A stretch of 7,450 bases of DNA from Candidatus Zhuqueibacterota bacterium RBG_16_48_16 (GTDB taxonomy: Bacteria > Zhuqueibacterota > Zhuqueibacteria > Residuimicrobiales > Sediminimicrobiaceae). The notes below the pieces were generated by a model, which was not told the origin of the DNA, did no database searches, and saw only the letters and a list, made by a program, of their open reading frames with translations. This document shows positions 1-6,425 of the stretch, piece by piece. A program made the translations under genes and the position numbers. Where the stretch lies: contig METF01000136.1 in NCBI GenBank assembly GCA_001771235.1, positions 1-7,450 of the forward strand. The letters are read 5' to 3'. Numbering within the stretch: position 1 is the first letter of the stretch; the number at the start of each line of letters is the position of its first letter.

Positions 1-284
1 TTGCCCTGCCCTATCTATCCGCAACCCAGAGTGGGATCGTGCAGATTTGTTACCATTTCAACAAGCCGGTCATTGCCACCGACGTCGGCGGATTGCCCGA
101 AGTGGTGCGGGATGGCATGACCGGGTTTGTCGTCCCGGCGGGTGATGCCGCGGCTTTTGCCGGGGCGATCCTGCGATATTTTGAGGGCAATCATGAGGCG
201 GCATTTTCCCGCCACGTCGCCGAGGCGAAAAAGATGTTTTCATGGGACAGAATGGCCAAAGCCATAGAAAAGTGCGCAAAATGA
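1..284 (+). CDS. GT4 glycosyltransferase, C-terminal fragment (5' end outside window)
   Basis: This is the last 93 codons of a gene that enters from the left edge, read in the frame starting at base 3 and ending at the TGA at 282-284. The visible part is the donor-binding half of a GT-B fold. It contains the run PYLSATQSGIVQ, then KPVIATDVGGLPE and a DGMTGFVVP segment, which form the typical C-terminal signature of GT4 retaining glycosyltransferases that use nucleotide-sugars on the cytoplasmic side of the membrane. The first glutamate of the EX7E motif usually sits in the stretch read here as SATQSGIVQ, so this protein may lack it, as some subfamilies do. The donor and acceptor sugars cannot be read from the fragment. 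The stop overlaps the next gene's start in an ATGA, so the two are probably co-translated. Confidence 0.9.
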   Translation, partial: ALPYLSATQSGIVQICYHFNKPVIATDVGGLPEVVRDGMTGFVVPAGDAAAFAGAILRYFEGNHEAAFSRHVAEAKKMFSWDRMAKAIEKCAK

Positions 285-1078
285 ACAAAGAACAGTCCGC
301 AAAAAAATTAGCTTACTGGCGCTACCAGTACCGATTGGGCAAAGAATACCTGATTCCTTTGCTGAAGGAATGGGGATTTTCAGCTAAAGATACACTGGTC
401 ATCGACCTGGGCTGCGCCGAAGCCGGCATACTTTGCGCATTTGTCGAAGAGGGGGCGAACGGGATCGGCCTGGAAATCAGCCATTCGCGGCTCGTTCTCG
501 CACGTAAATTTGCCGGCCCCCGGCATCTGCAAAAGCTGCATTTTATCACGGCCGATATTTTTCATCCGCCATTGTCGGAAAAAGCGCCAAAGGCCGATTT
601 GCTGCTTCTCCGGGATGTGTTCGAGCATTTGCCGGATAAAAGGTATGCATTGCGGATATTTCGCGATCTGCTGGGTGAAAGCTCGAAATTGCTCATCACC
701 TTCCCGCCTTTTTATGCGCCTTTTGGCGGCCATCAGCAACTGCTGCAAAGCTTTTTGGGCAAGCTCCCTTATTTTCACATCGTCCCTGCTTTTTTGTGGT
801 GTATTTTTCGCTGGTGGATCATTCGATATGACAAAAACCCGGCCATCCTGCCGGAGCTGGAAAGAATCCGCCGCTTTCGCACCACGATCGGCGGATTCAA
901 AAAAATAGTCCGAGAACAGGGATTTCGCATCGCCAGCAGCGCCTTTTACATCAGCCGCCCCAGCTACAAGCTGCGCTTTGGCTGGCCGGTCATTGGCGCC
1001 AATTGGCTGGGCCGGATTCCTTTTGTCCGTGAGTTTCTCATTTCCGGTGCATTTTTTTTATTAGAGAAGAACACGTGA
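281..1078 (+). CDS. Class I SAM-dependent methyltransferase
   Basis: The protein has 265 residues when started at the ATG at 281, which overlaps the previous stop as ATGA. An in-frame ATG at 242 would add 13 residues but lies deep in the upstream gene, so 281 is preferred despite only a weak purine-rich stretch before it. The Rossmann fold is clear: motif I VIDLGCAEAG at residues 40-49, the acidic residue ending strand 2 at E65 (GLEIS), ADIF at 91-94, and DVFEHL at 112-117, as in UbiG-like enzymes. FPPFYAPFGGHQQ follows at 141-153. The C-terminal third is rich in aromatic and basic residues and may dock on a membrane or lipid-linked acceptor. Placed between two glycosyltransferases, it probably O- or N-methylates a sugar of the surface glycan, but the acceptor is unknown. 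It ends in a GTGA overlap with the next gene. Confidence 0.88.
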   Translation: MNKEQSAKKLAYWRYQYRLGKEYLIPLLKEWGFSAKDTLVIDLGCAEAGILCAFVEEGANGIGLEISHSRLVLARKFAGPRHLQKLHFITADIFHPPLSEKAPKADLLLLRDVFEHLPDKRYALRIFRDLLGESSKLLITFPPFYAPFGGHQQLLQSFLGKLPYFHIVPAFLWCIFRWWIIRYDKNPAILPELERIRRFRTTIGGFKKIVREQGFRIASSAFYISRPSYKLRFGWPVIGANWLGRIPFVREFLISGAFFLLEKNT

Positions 1079-2409
1079 AAGTCCTGGTCATCACCTATTA
1101 TTTTCCCCCTTCCGGCGGCGCCGGGGTGCAGCGCACTCTCAAGTTTGTCAAATACCTGCGCGATTTCGGATGGGAGCCAGTCGTCCTCACCGCCGCCAAA
1201 GCCGATTACCCCGTATATGATGAATCCCTCTTTGCCGAAATTCCGCCCGGCACGAAAGTGTATCGTTCGAAGATCATCGAGCCGTATAAAATATATCGTC
1301 TGTTCACCGGCAAAAAAAGCGACGAGTCCGCCGATATCGCTACTCTCAGCCTGGACCGGCAAGCCAAAGGAAAACTGAGTGAGCGAATAGCCGAATGGAT
1401 GCGGGCGACATTTTTCGTCCCCGACGCCCGGATTGGCTGGCGGCGATACGCCCGCCGCCTGGGCAGGAAAATCATTGCCAGGGAAGGGATCGATCTGATC
1501 TATTCCTCGGCGCCGCCCTACACCGCGCACTTGATCGGGATGGATTTGCATAAAAGGTCGGGCGTTCCCTGGGTGGCCGATTTCCGCGACTCCTGGGTCG
1601 GCTGGCTGTCGACGCCGCAGTGGCGGCCAAAACCGTGTCGCCGAATGGAATTGAACATGGAAGAATCGGTCCTCAGGCAGGCCGATAAAATCCTGGCGGC
1701 TTACGATGGTGTGAAACAGGATTTGCTGAGCCGGCACGCCGAATACAACGATGACCGATGGGTGCTGCTTTCCAATGGCTATGATCAATCGGATTTTAAA
1801 GAGATCGTGCCGGCATCCAAGCCGCCAAAGTTGACCATAACATATACCGGCTCAATTTATGGGAAGCGCAATCCGGAATATTTGATCCGGGCTTTGGAAC
1901 AGTTACAGGAACAAGGAAGTGACGTTGTGGATATGATCCATATACGGCTGGTGGGAAGGATCGGTGAACCCATCAAAAAGAGAATACAAGAATCACCCAT
2001 TCGCAGCGTTTTTGAAATAATCCCCTATGTAAAACACCATGAAAGCCTGGCCTACCTGCTGGCGACCGACGTCTCTCTGCTGATCATCGACGATGCACCG
2101 GCGAACAGGGGAATTCTACCCGGCAAGCTGTTTGAATACATCGGCGCCGGTCGGCCCATATTGGCGCTGGCGCCGGATGACGACGCGGCAACCCTGATCA
2201 AAAACGAAAAGATGGGCATCGTCGTTCCGCCAAAAGATGTGGAGGCCATTCAAGCGGCCCTGGTCGATTTGGCAGAGCGATATCAGCAAAATCAATTGGC
2301 TTTTACTATCTCAACTGCGCTACGCCGCCAGTTTGAGCGACGGTATCTGACCGAGAAGCTGGCAAAAGTTTTTGATGAGGTGTCAGGTGCGAGTGCGCCG
2401 GCTATTTAG
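1075..2409 (+). CDS. GT4-family glycosyltransferase (GT-B fold)
   Basis: A complete protein of 444 residues starting with GTG at 1075, which overlaps the methyltransferase stop as GTGA. A weak GAAG ribosome-binding stretch lies at 1066-1069. The N-terminal domain opens with VLVITYYFPPSGGAGVQR (residues 3-20), the strand and glycine-rich loop typical of GT4 enzymes acting on lipid-linked acceptors. SSAPPYTAHL and VADFRDSW follow near the domain centre. The donor-binding domain has ITYTGSIYGKRNPEYLI, then IRLVGRIGEP, and GKLFEYIGAGRPILAL at 350-365. E354 would be the second glutamate of the EX7E motif; the first position is glycine (346), a common variant in this subfamily. It probably adds one sugar to the undecaprenyl-linked repeat unit in the cytoplasm. 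This is the last gene of the left operon. Donor and linkage cannot be predicted. Confidence 0.9.
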   Translation: MKVLVITYYFPPSGGAGVQRTLKFVKYLRDFGWEPVVLTAAKADYPVYDESLFAEIPPGTKVYRSKIIEPYKIYRLFTGKKSDESADIATLSLDRQAKGKLSERIAEWMRATFFVPDARIGWRRYARRLGRKIIAREGIDLIYSSAPPYTAHLIGMDLHKRSGVPWVADFRDSWVGWLSTPQWRPKPCRRMELNMEESVLRQADKILAAYDGVKQDLLSRHAEYNDDRWVLLSNGYDQSDFKEIVPASKPPKLTITYTGSIYGKRNPEYLIRALEQLQEQGSDVVDMIHIRLVGRIGEPIKKRIQESPIRSVFEIIPYVKHHESLAYLLATDVSLLIIDDAPANRGILPGKLFEYIGAGRPILALAPDDDAATLIKNEKMGIVVPPKDVEAIQAALVDLAERYQQNQLAFTISTALRRQFERRYLTEKLAKVFDEVSGASAPAI

Positions 2410-2557
2410 TGCTTGAACGAAAACCCTTTTTGTGCGGTGTCATTGCGAGGAGCGAGGGACAAATGACGAAGCCGTCCTCTTGCTTTACAGGAGATTGCTT
2501 CGGCAAGAACGCCGCAATGACAGTAAAATTTTAAATCACATAGTTTTCGTTCGGGCA
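2410..2557. repeat. Nested palindromic element between convergent genes
   Basis: Three inverted-repeat layers share one centre. The outer layer is GAACGAAAAC at 2415-2424 against GTTTTCGTTC at 2543-2552. It extends to a 15-bp RNA stem (2410-2424 with 2543-2557) if two G-U pairs are allowed. The middle layer is TGTCATTGCG at 2438-2447 against CGCAATGACA at 2513-2522. The inner layer is CGAAGC at 2467-2472 against GCTTCG at 2497-2502. The core resembles the dispersed non-coding palindromes beginning with CATTGCGAG and carrying an inner GAGATTGCTTCG that occur in many bacterial genomes; that link is from memory. The element starts at the base after the glycosyltransferase stop and lies in the spacer between convergent genes. 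There it could act as a bidirectional terminator or mRNA-stabilising structure. No ORF is visible in it. Confidence 0.75.
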
Positions 2558-2636
2558 TTATTTAATTAAAGTAACCGATCACAGGGTGTCTAAATTACTC
2601 GTAAAGGAAAGCGCCAAGTACCTGCGTTCCACCTGA

Positions 2637-3731
2637 TTAATCCCAATGCACGTCAAATGCAGTTAGGAGTTTCTGCCGACGTCCTTCGCGTGTAAAACGT
2701 TCGCATATCCGTTCTCTTGCGCGTTTCCGTGCTTCAGGCCCTAGTTGAAGGGCTCTGCGAATTGTTTCTGCAATCTCATCCGGGTCTGGTCTCTCCAGAA
2801 TGAATCCGGCGTCACCGATGGCTTCAGGAATGCCAAACACCGCACTACCGATGGGCACACATCCGCACAACATTGCTTCGCAGAGCACGTTAGGGAGTCC
2901 TTCAGCTCTGGACAACTGGACATAAACAGAAGCACCAGCATAAATGGCCGGTAACGCAGTACGGGGCTTTGGCGGCATAAGGAAAACATTTGAGGGGGGT
3001 TGGTAGTGTTCCTCGATGATGGACCGCAGTGCGCTCGCAACACCGACAATGGTAAAGCTGACGTCAGGCAGACGTCGACTGGCTTCTATTAAAAGGTCGA
3101 TGCCCTTGCGCTGAAACGTACGCTCACTGTCCAGTAAGGCTACCGTACAGACAACAGCAGGACGTTCCGCTGGGCCCATAGGCCACTCGTCAGGATCGTA
3201 TCCCCAAAGCACGACTTCATATCGGGTCTTCAGACCAGGCACATTCACCTCCGCACCATTGGGGTGGGCTTCAGGCCATAATGCCGCATGCGCCTCCGTG
3301 CGCATGAGCGTTGACGTAACTGGCAGTAGTAGTGCAGCGTGCCTTAGTACAAACCTGGCCAGGAATCTCCGCCACCAACTGTAAAAGACGCCATAATTCA
3401 GATGTGGCATCAGGATGCAGTCAAATCCCCCAAGGGCAACAACCACAGGCTTGCGAAAAAGACGTGCCATGAGGATTGGCAGTACCATGTGATAATCGGC
3501 AAACCAGCCGTAAACAACCCTGGCACGCAACAACTCGCGAGGCAGCCAGAATAATTGCTTACCCGCGAAGAACAAAAGTCCATAAAGCCGGCCTATCTTG
3601 CTGTCGTAGCGGTTACTGTCAAAGTGAAAACAACGTACCTTGTAGTGCTCTTTTAGGAGCACCAAGTCATCTTTGACGAATGAAAATAGATTCTGATAGA
3701 TGTACACAATGCGAGCCATTGAAAAAACCAT
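2637..3731 (-). CDS. GT4-family glycosyltransferase
   Basis: A protein of 364 residues, last gene of the minus-strand operon. The ATG at 3731 follows directly after the TAG of the upstream methyltransferase, so translation is probably coupled; a second ATG at 3719 (residue 5) is an alternative. The N-terminal half has a GT-B pattern with RIVYIYQN, GWFADYHMVLPILMARL and KPVVVALGGFD. The donor-binding half has FQRKGIDLLIEA from residue 206, whose R208-K209-G210 matches the phosphate-binding segment of GT4 enzymes. FTIVGV follows, and the EX7E motif is intact as E277 to E285 in EGLPNVLCEAM, ahead of a GIPEAIGDAGF loop. It should be a retaining, nucleotide-sugar-dependent enzyme working on a lipid-linked or surface glycan. 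Base composition is moderate, unlike the AT-rich gene upstream. The sugar specificity is unknown. Confidence 0.92.
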   Translation of the reverse strand: MVFSMARIVYIYQNLFSFVKDDLVLLKEHYKVRCFHFDSNRYDSKIGRLYGLLFFAGKQLFWLPRELLRARVVYGWFADYHMVLPILMARLFRKPVVVALGGFDCILMPHLNYGVFYSWWRRFLARFVLRHAALLLPVTSTLMRTEAHAALWPEAHPNGAEVNVPGLKTRYEVVLWGYDPDEWPMGPAERPAVVCTVALLDSERTFQRKGIDLLIEASRRLPDVSFTIVGVASALRSIIEEHYQPPSNVFLMPPKPRTALPAIYAGASVYVQLSRAEGLPNVLCEAMLCGCVPIGSAVFGIPEAIGDAGFILERPDPDEIAETIRRALQLGPEARKRARERICERFTREGRRQKLLTAFDVHWD

Positions 3732-4319
3732 CTATGCTAATGTCAATAAGTAAAGATGATTGCGGCAGGCTCCGATTGTTAATCGCAAAAAGGGCCGAAT
3801 GCCGCTGACATAAAACCAGGGGTCGTGCCAGGCAATATGCCACTCATGAGCTATGATTTTATAACCTGCTGACCTGAAAAGGTGCTTTATTCTTCTTTCA
3901 GAGAATTCGTGAAAATGCGTCTCAGTCCACAAAAACAGTGGTCGTCTCGGAACTGATACGAAGATTTGTGTCTCTGTTGAGATAAATGGTTTCAAATTTT
4001 CTAAAAATAGCAATGGATTCATTAAATGTTCTAACACCTCAAAACAGAATATATAATGAAAGGGAACGAGTTCATTTAATTGATTTTCTTTCGTATCAAT
4101 CAATAGCTTATAATCCAAATCACTCGTAGTAAAATAGCAATTCATTTGAAAAAATGTAGCCATTTGCTTAGCGAATTCGTTCTCTTGACCAATATCTAAT
4201 ACATTTTTGGACAAATCTTTATTTAGGTATTTTCCAACAAAGTTTTTTGTATAACGCAATCGCCTTAATGTTTGGCCATCTCCCCATGAAGGTGTTACTT
4301 TCAAAATTAATGGTTTCAT
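3732..4319 (-). CDS. SAM-dependent methyltransferase, AT-rich, with uncertain start
   Basis: The frame is open from a GTG at 4436, with ATGs at 4415, 4322 and 4319. I prefer 4319 (195 residues) because AAGGA lies 7 bases before it, while the upstream starts have no convincing ribosome-binding site and encode a basic, low-complexity leader. The fold is class I: motif I VLDIGQENEF at residues 40-49, an acidic pair at D67 and D69 after strand 2, FEVLEHL at 93-99, SVPRRPLFLW at 122-131 and HFHEF at 135-139. Motif I has glutamine where glycine is usual, a possible variation in SAM binding. The gene is strikingly AT-rich in the middle (17 G/C of 60 at 4081-4140), suggesting recent acquisition. Flanked by a flippase and a glycosyltransferase, it probably methylates a glycan sugar; the substrate is unknown. 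Confidence 0.8.
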   Translation of the reverse strand: MKPLILKVTPSWGDGQTLRRLRYTKNFVGKYLNKDLSKNVLDIGQENEFAKQMATFFQMNCYFTTSDLDYKLLIDTKENQLNELVPFHYIFCFEVLEHLMNPLLFLENLKPFISTETQIFVSVPRRPLFLWTETHFHEFSERRIKHLFRSAGYKIIAHEWHIAWHDPWFYVSGIRPFLRLTIGACRNHLYLLTLA

Positions 4320-4448
4320 CATCTCTTCCTTATTATTATTTTTTCTTTGAATTCTAAGATCTTCTAAGGATTTCTTTGACAGCCTGGCGCCATAAAGACA
4401 AATCTTGAGCGACATGGAAGGTTTCTCTTTTTGCACAAGACGTGCAGG

Positions 4449-5915
4449 TCAGCCGGTAACTGGCCGGCATCTGGAAAGCAGATGTTTGTACTTTTTGAAA
4501 GAAAAGGCATAATGGCACAGCAACAACACGACGGACACACCGACTAAAATCAATGGCTGTGAGCCGGTGTACTTTAAGGCGAGCAACAGGGCGACCGCAA
4601 AAAGTGAAATGAATAGGTCCGCCTGTAGCATATCCAGCACGGTTCTTTTAGGCGGAACGCCGACAATCTTTCCTAACCATAACAAGAGCCAACCGTACAG
4701 CACGATACCGGATATTGAATAAAGCAGCAATCCTAGCCGGGCTTGATGTAATACGCCGCCCACCGCAAGGGATAAGACTCTTGTGGTTAAATTGACAATA
4801 TTTAAATAAAGAGAGATCTCTTGTTTTTCAATCACACTGACCAAAGTGCTGATTGGCGATGAGACAAACCAGATGAAAGCATACAGGCTCAGAATTTGGG
4901 TATAGACGCCCGCCTCGGACCAATTCTCGCCCAAACAGACGATGAAAATCTCCCTGCCAACGACAGCCAGGATGATCATCGGAAAAAGCCCCAGGCGGCT
5001 AAGCATTTGAACGGTATCCCTAAAGAGCGTGCCGAGAGTATTCTCTCTATATGCCTCGGCGCTGCGCTGGAAAAACACCTGGGAAATAGCTTTGCCGATG
5101 GTGTTCATGGGCATGCGGATGACGCGCTCTCCGACCGCATAAAAACCGACGATCTTTGTCGAGAAAAACATGGCAAGAATGAAAGCGGGAACGTACCAGG
5201 AAAGCGTATTGATAAGTGTCGAGCCGGTGTAAAAGATGGGAAACTTTTGATAGCGTTTCAGCAACCGCAGAATTTTCGCAAAGTCAAAGCGGAAGGCGTT
5301 GTTCTTAACATCGACAAGAGTTTTCCAACCCTGTATGGCATCTTCGACGACTTTGCCAAAGACATTGCCGGCGATCAAAACGCCGGAAGTGGCATAACCC
5401 CAAAAGCCAAAAATGAGCTGGAACACGACGGTCGCCAGGCTGTTCAACAGTTTTGTGACGGCAATGAGCTTGAATTGCTTTTGCCGGGTATTCCAGTAGT
5501 TTAGCCCATTCATCATCCCAAAGATGAAAATGGCCGGTCCGATGAGCCACAGGTAAGACGCCAGCGAAGGCTCGTTGAGCCATAAGGCAATCGGGTTTCG
5601 CAGCGCCCAGGACGCAAAGCCCACAATAAGACCGAAGAAAAGAGTAAAAACACTTTGAAGGGAAAAAAGCAAAAATCCGTCGCTGGCTTCTTCCGGCAGC
5701 AGGATGGCCAGCTCGTAGCGGAGTCCGGAGATGGTTGAAAAAATGATCACTATGGCACCAAACAGGGTGGCCGCTCCAAACGATTCCGGCAGGAACAAGC
5801 GAGACAGTACAGGAACCGACAGAACAGTGACCAGTTGAGCGAGCGCTGTACCGGATCCCAGCTTGAATGTGTCCAGAAGAAAATTCTTGCGGGACTCGAA
5901 AGGTTGTTGCGCCAT
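4449..5915 (-). CDS. Wzx-like polysaccharide/lipopolysaccharide flippase (MOP/MATE superfamily)
   Basis: A highly hydrophobic protein of 488 residues from the ATG at 5915. An in-frame TTG at 5936 would add 7 residues. The ATG has GAGG close upstream (about 2 bases spacing) and the TTG only a weak GGGA, so the start is not settled. Many hydrophobic segments alternate with short charged loops, consistent with the usual 12 or so helices of this family. The first begins within FKLGSGTALAQLVTVLSVP; RLFLPESFGAATLFG and LRYELAILLPEEASDGF follow, a signature of PST-family flippases at the first periplasmic and cytoplasmic turns. The length fits the family (about 420-500). It would translocate undecaprenyl-linked repeat units across the inner membrane for Wzy-type polymerisation. 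It is the first gene of the minus operon, and its stop lies 129 bases before the preferred methyltransferase start (12 before the earliest). I give no symbol because no homology search was run. Confidence 0.93.
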   Translation of the reverse strand: MAQQPFESRKNFLLDTFKLGSGTALAQLVTVLSVPVLSRLFLPESFGAATLFGAIVIIFSTISGLRYELAILLPEEASDGFLLFSLQSVFTLFFGLIVGFASWALRNPIALWLNEPSLASYLWLIGPAIFIFGMMNGLNYWNTRQKQFKLIAVTKLLNSLATVVFQLIFGFWGYATSGVLIAGNVFGKVVEDAIQGWKTLVDVKNNAFRFDFAKILRLLKRYQKFPIFYTGSTLINTLSWYVPAFILAMFFSTKIVGFYAVGERVIRMPMNTIGKAISQVFFQRSAEAYRENTLGTLFRDTVQMLSRLGLFPMIILAVVGREIFIVCLGENWSEAGVYTQILSLYAFIWFVSSPISTLVSVIEKQEISLYLNIVNLTTRVLSLAVGGVLHQARLGLLLYSISGIVLYGWLLLWLGKIVGVPPKRTVLDMLQADLFISLFAVALLLALKYTGSQPLILVGVSVVLLLCHYAFSFKKYKHLLSRCRPVTG

Positions 5916-5952
5916 GTCCTCGATTATGCTATTCAAAAAAATAATCCCATGA

Positions 5953-5975
5953 TTAAGATATTTTTACTATCTTAA
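5953..5975. promoter_or_regulatory. Perfect 8-bp inverted repeat in the flippase leader
   Basis: TTAAGATA at 5953-5960 and TATCTTAA at 5968-5975 are perfect reverse complements around a 7-base AT-only-but-one spacer. The repeat lies 17 bases upstream of the possible TTG start and 38 upstream of the ATG of the flippase, downstream of its predicted promoter. It could be an operator for a dimeric repressor or a hairpin in the mRNA leader. The stem is AT-rich and thus weak as RNA, which slightly favours a DNA-binding site. Confidence 0.4.
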
Positions 5976-5989
5976 AACCGTTCTGCTGT

Positions 5990-6018
5990 TTGTTTCTTTT
6001 GGGGGTTAATTATAGAAT
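5990..6018 (+). promoter_or_regulatory. Candidate sigma70-like promoter for the orphan ORF at 6071
   Basis: TTGTTT at 5990-5995 and TAGAAT at 6013-6018 are separated by 17 bases. The -10 box matches five of six consensus positions and the -35 mainly its first three. Transcription would begin near 6025, leaving a leader of about 45 bases before the ATG at 6071. Its -10 box overlaps the -10 box of the opposing candidate promoter. If the organism uses a Bacteroidota-type primary sigma factor, this consensus would not apply. Confidence 0.3.
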
Positions 6019-6036
6019 AAATAGAACAAAAATCAA
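6009..6036 (-). promoter_or_regulatory. Candidate sigma70-like promoter for the flippase operon
   Basis: On the minus strand TTGATT (6036-6031) is followed after 16 bases by a perfect TATAAT (6014-6009). Transcription would start near 6002 and run into the flippase, giving a leader of roughly 65-90 bases that includes the inverted repeat at 5953-5975. This is the best promoter match in the window, and it sits in the only spacer upstream of the minus-strand operon. Confidence 0.45.
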
Positions 6037-6070
6037 AGAGATTTTTGGGAACTGGAGATAACCAGGAGAA

Positions 6071-6313
6071 ATGACGGCTCGTTCTTTCGTTAACAAGATA
6101 CCTGTTCGATATACTCAACCATTGGGTGATTTATACCGGTATCTTCGTGAGCTGTTTAACATGCCGCTGGATTATTTGTTCGATTCGTTCAAGTATGGCT
6201 GGTATTCTGCAACATTCAGGCCGGCCCGATCGCAAAGGACGCTGCAAGGCCCTATCATCAAGCTGTACTACGGTGTCGAAGTCGGCTTAACCTGTCACCA
6301 CGTTATTTCATAA
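6071..6313 (+). CDS. Hypothetical 80-residue protein, possibly a truncated gene remnant
   Basis: The ORF starts with ATG after AGGAG (6064-6068), which is closer to the start than usual (2 bases), and has a plausible promoter. I do not recognise the protein. It is rich in tyrosine, leucine and arginine, with segments YTQPLGDLYRYLRELF and DYLFDSFKYGWY in the first half, and has no signal peptide or clear membrane helix. It ends GVEVGLTCHHVIS and stops abruptly. The VEVGLTC run recalls the strand leading to the first cysteine of a radical SAM CX3CX2C motif, but the other cysteines are absent; a 3'-truncated gene is one explanation, and chance likeness is another. The normal-looking codon use and the spacing between the flippase and YfhO-type genes argue mildly that it is or was a real gene. 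Confidence 0.4.
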   Translation: MTARSFVNKIPVRYTQPLGDLYRYLRELFNMPLDYLFDSFKYGWYSATFRPARSQRTLQGPIIKLYYGVEVGLTCHHVIS

Positions 6314-6332
6314 AATTGTGCTTGATTTTATG
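6309..6332. promoter_or_regulatory. Perfect 8-bp inverted repeat spanning the orphan ORF stop
   Basis: CATAAAAT at 6309-6316 and ATTTTATG at 6325-6332 are perfect reverse complements with an 8-base spacer, and the orphan ORF's TAA (6311-6313) lies within the left arm. No T-run follows, so a classical intrinsic terminator is unlikely. The repeat ends 3 bases before a TATAAT box, a position suited to an operator controlling the YfhO-type gene. Confidence 0.35.
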
Positions 6333-6341
6333 TTATATAAT
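6316..6341 (+). promoter_or_regulatory. Possible promoter of the YfhO-type gene (perfect -10, poor -35)
   Basis: TATAAT at 6336-6341 matches the -10 consensus exactly. The only -35-like sequence is TTGTGC at 6316-6321, with a spacer of 14 bases that is too short for standard use. Activation by a regulator bound at the overlapping inverted repeat would fit, as would a chance match in AT-rich DNA. The leader to the GTG at 6426 would be about 75-80 bases. Confidence 0.25.
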
Positions 6342-6425
6342 CAATAAATGCTATCGCGCGAGATCGGATCACCTGTTTGTCGATCGAAAAGTGTTACAGA
6401 TGAATTATCAATTCTTGAGGATTCC
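6342..6425 (+). promoter_or_regulatory. Leader of the YfhO-type gene with ribosome-binding site
   Basis: This untranslated stretch ends with GAGG at 6417-6420, five bases before the GTG at 6426, a good ribosome-binding spacing that decides the start. Short self-complementary pieces (GATCG and CGATCG around 6360-6386) are visible but form no recognised riboswitch. Confidence 0.4.

Noticed and set aside
964..1788. A 274-codon open frame on the minus strand
   Set aside because: It lies opposite two well-supported genes, its protein has no family likeness and is rich in Pro, Gly and Arg as expected for an antisense frame of GC-rich DNA.
2410..2557. The palindrome as part of a CRISPR array or insertion sequence
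   Set aside because: There is no direct repeat-spacer periodicity and no transposase frame; only nested inverted repeats are present.
2558..2636. A separate intrinsic terminator for the minus-strand operon
   Set aside because: I could not find a GC-rich stem followed by a T-run in this stretch; only the nested palindrome offers structure.
4896..5504. A 202-codon open frame on the plus strand
   Set aside because: It is antisense to the flippase, whose hydrophobic helices are unmistakable; the protein here is a charged, featureless sequence.
6071..6313. Naming the orphan ORF a radical SAM protein
   Set aside because: Only one cysteine of the expected cluster is present and the rest of the domain is absent, so the likeness is too thin for a functional name.
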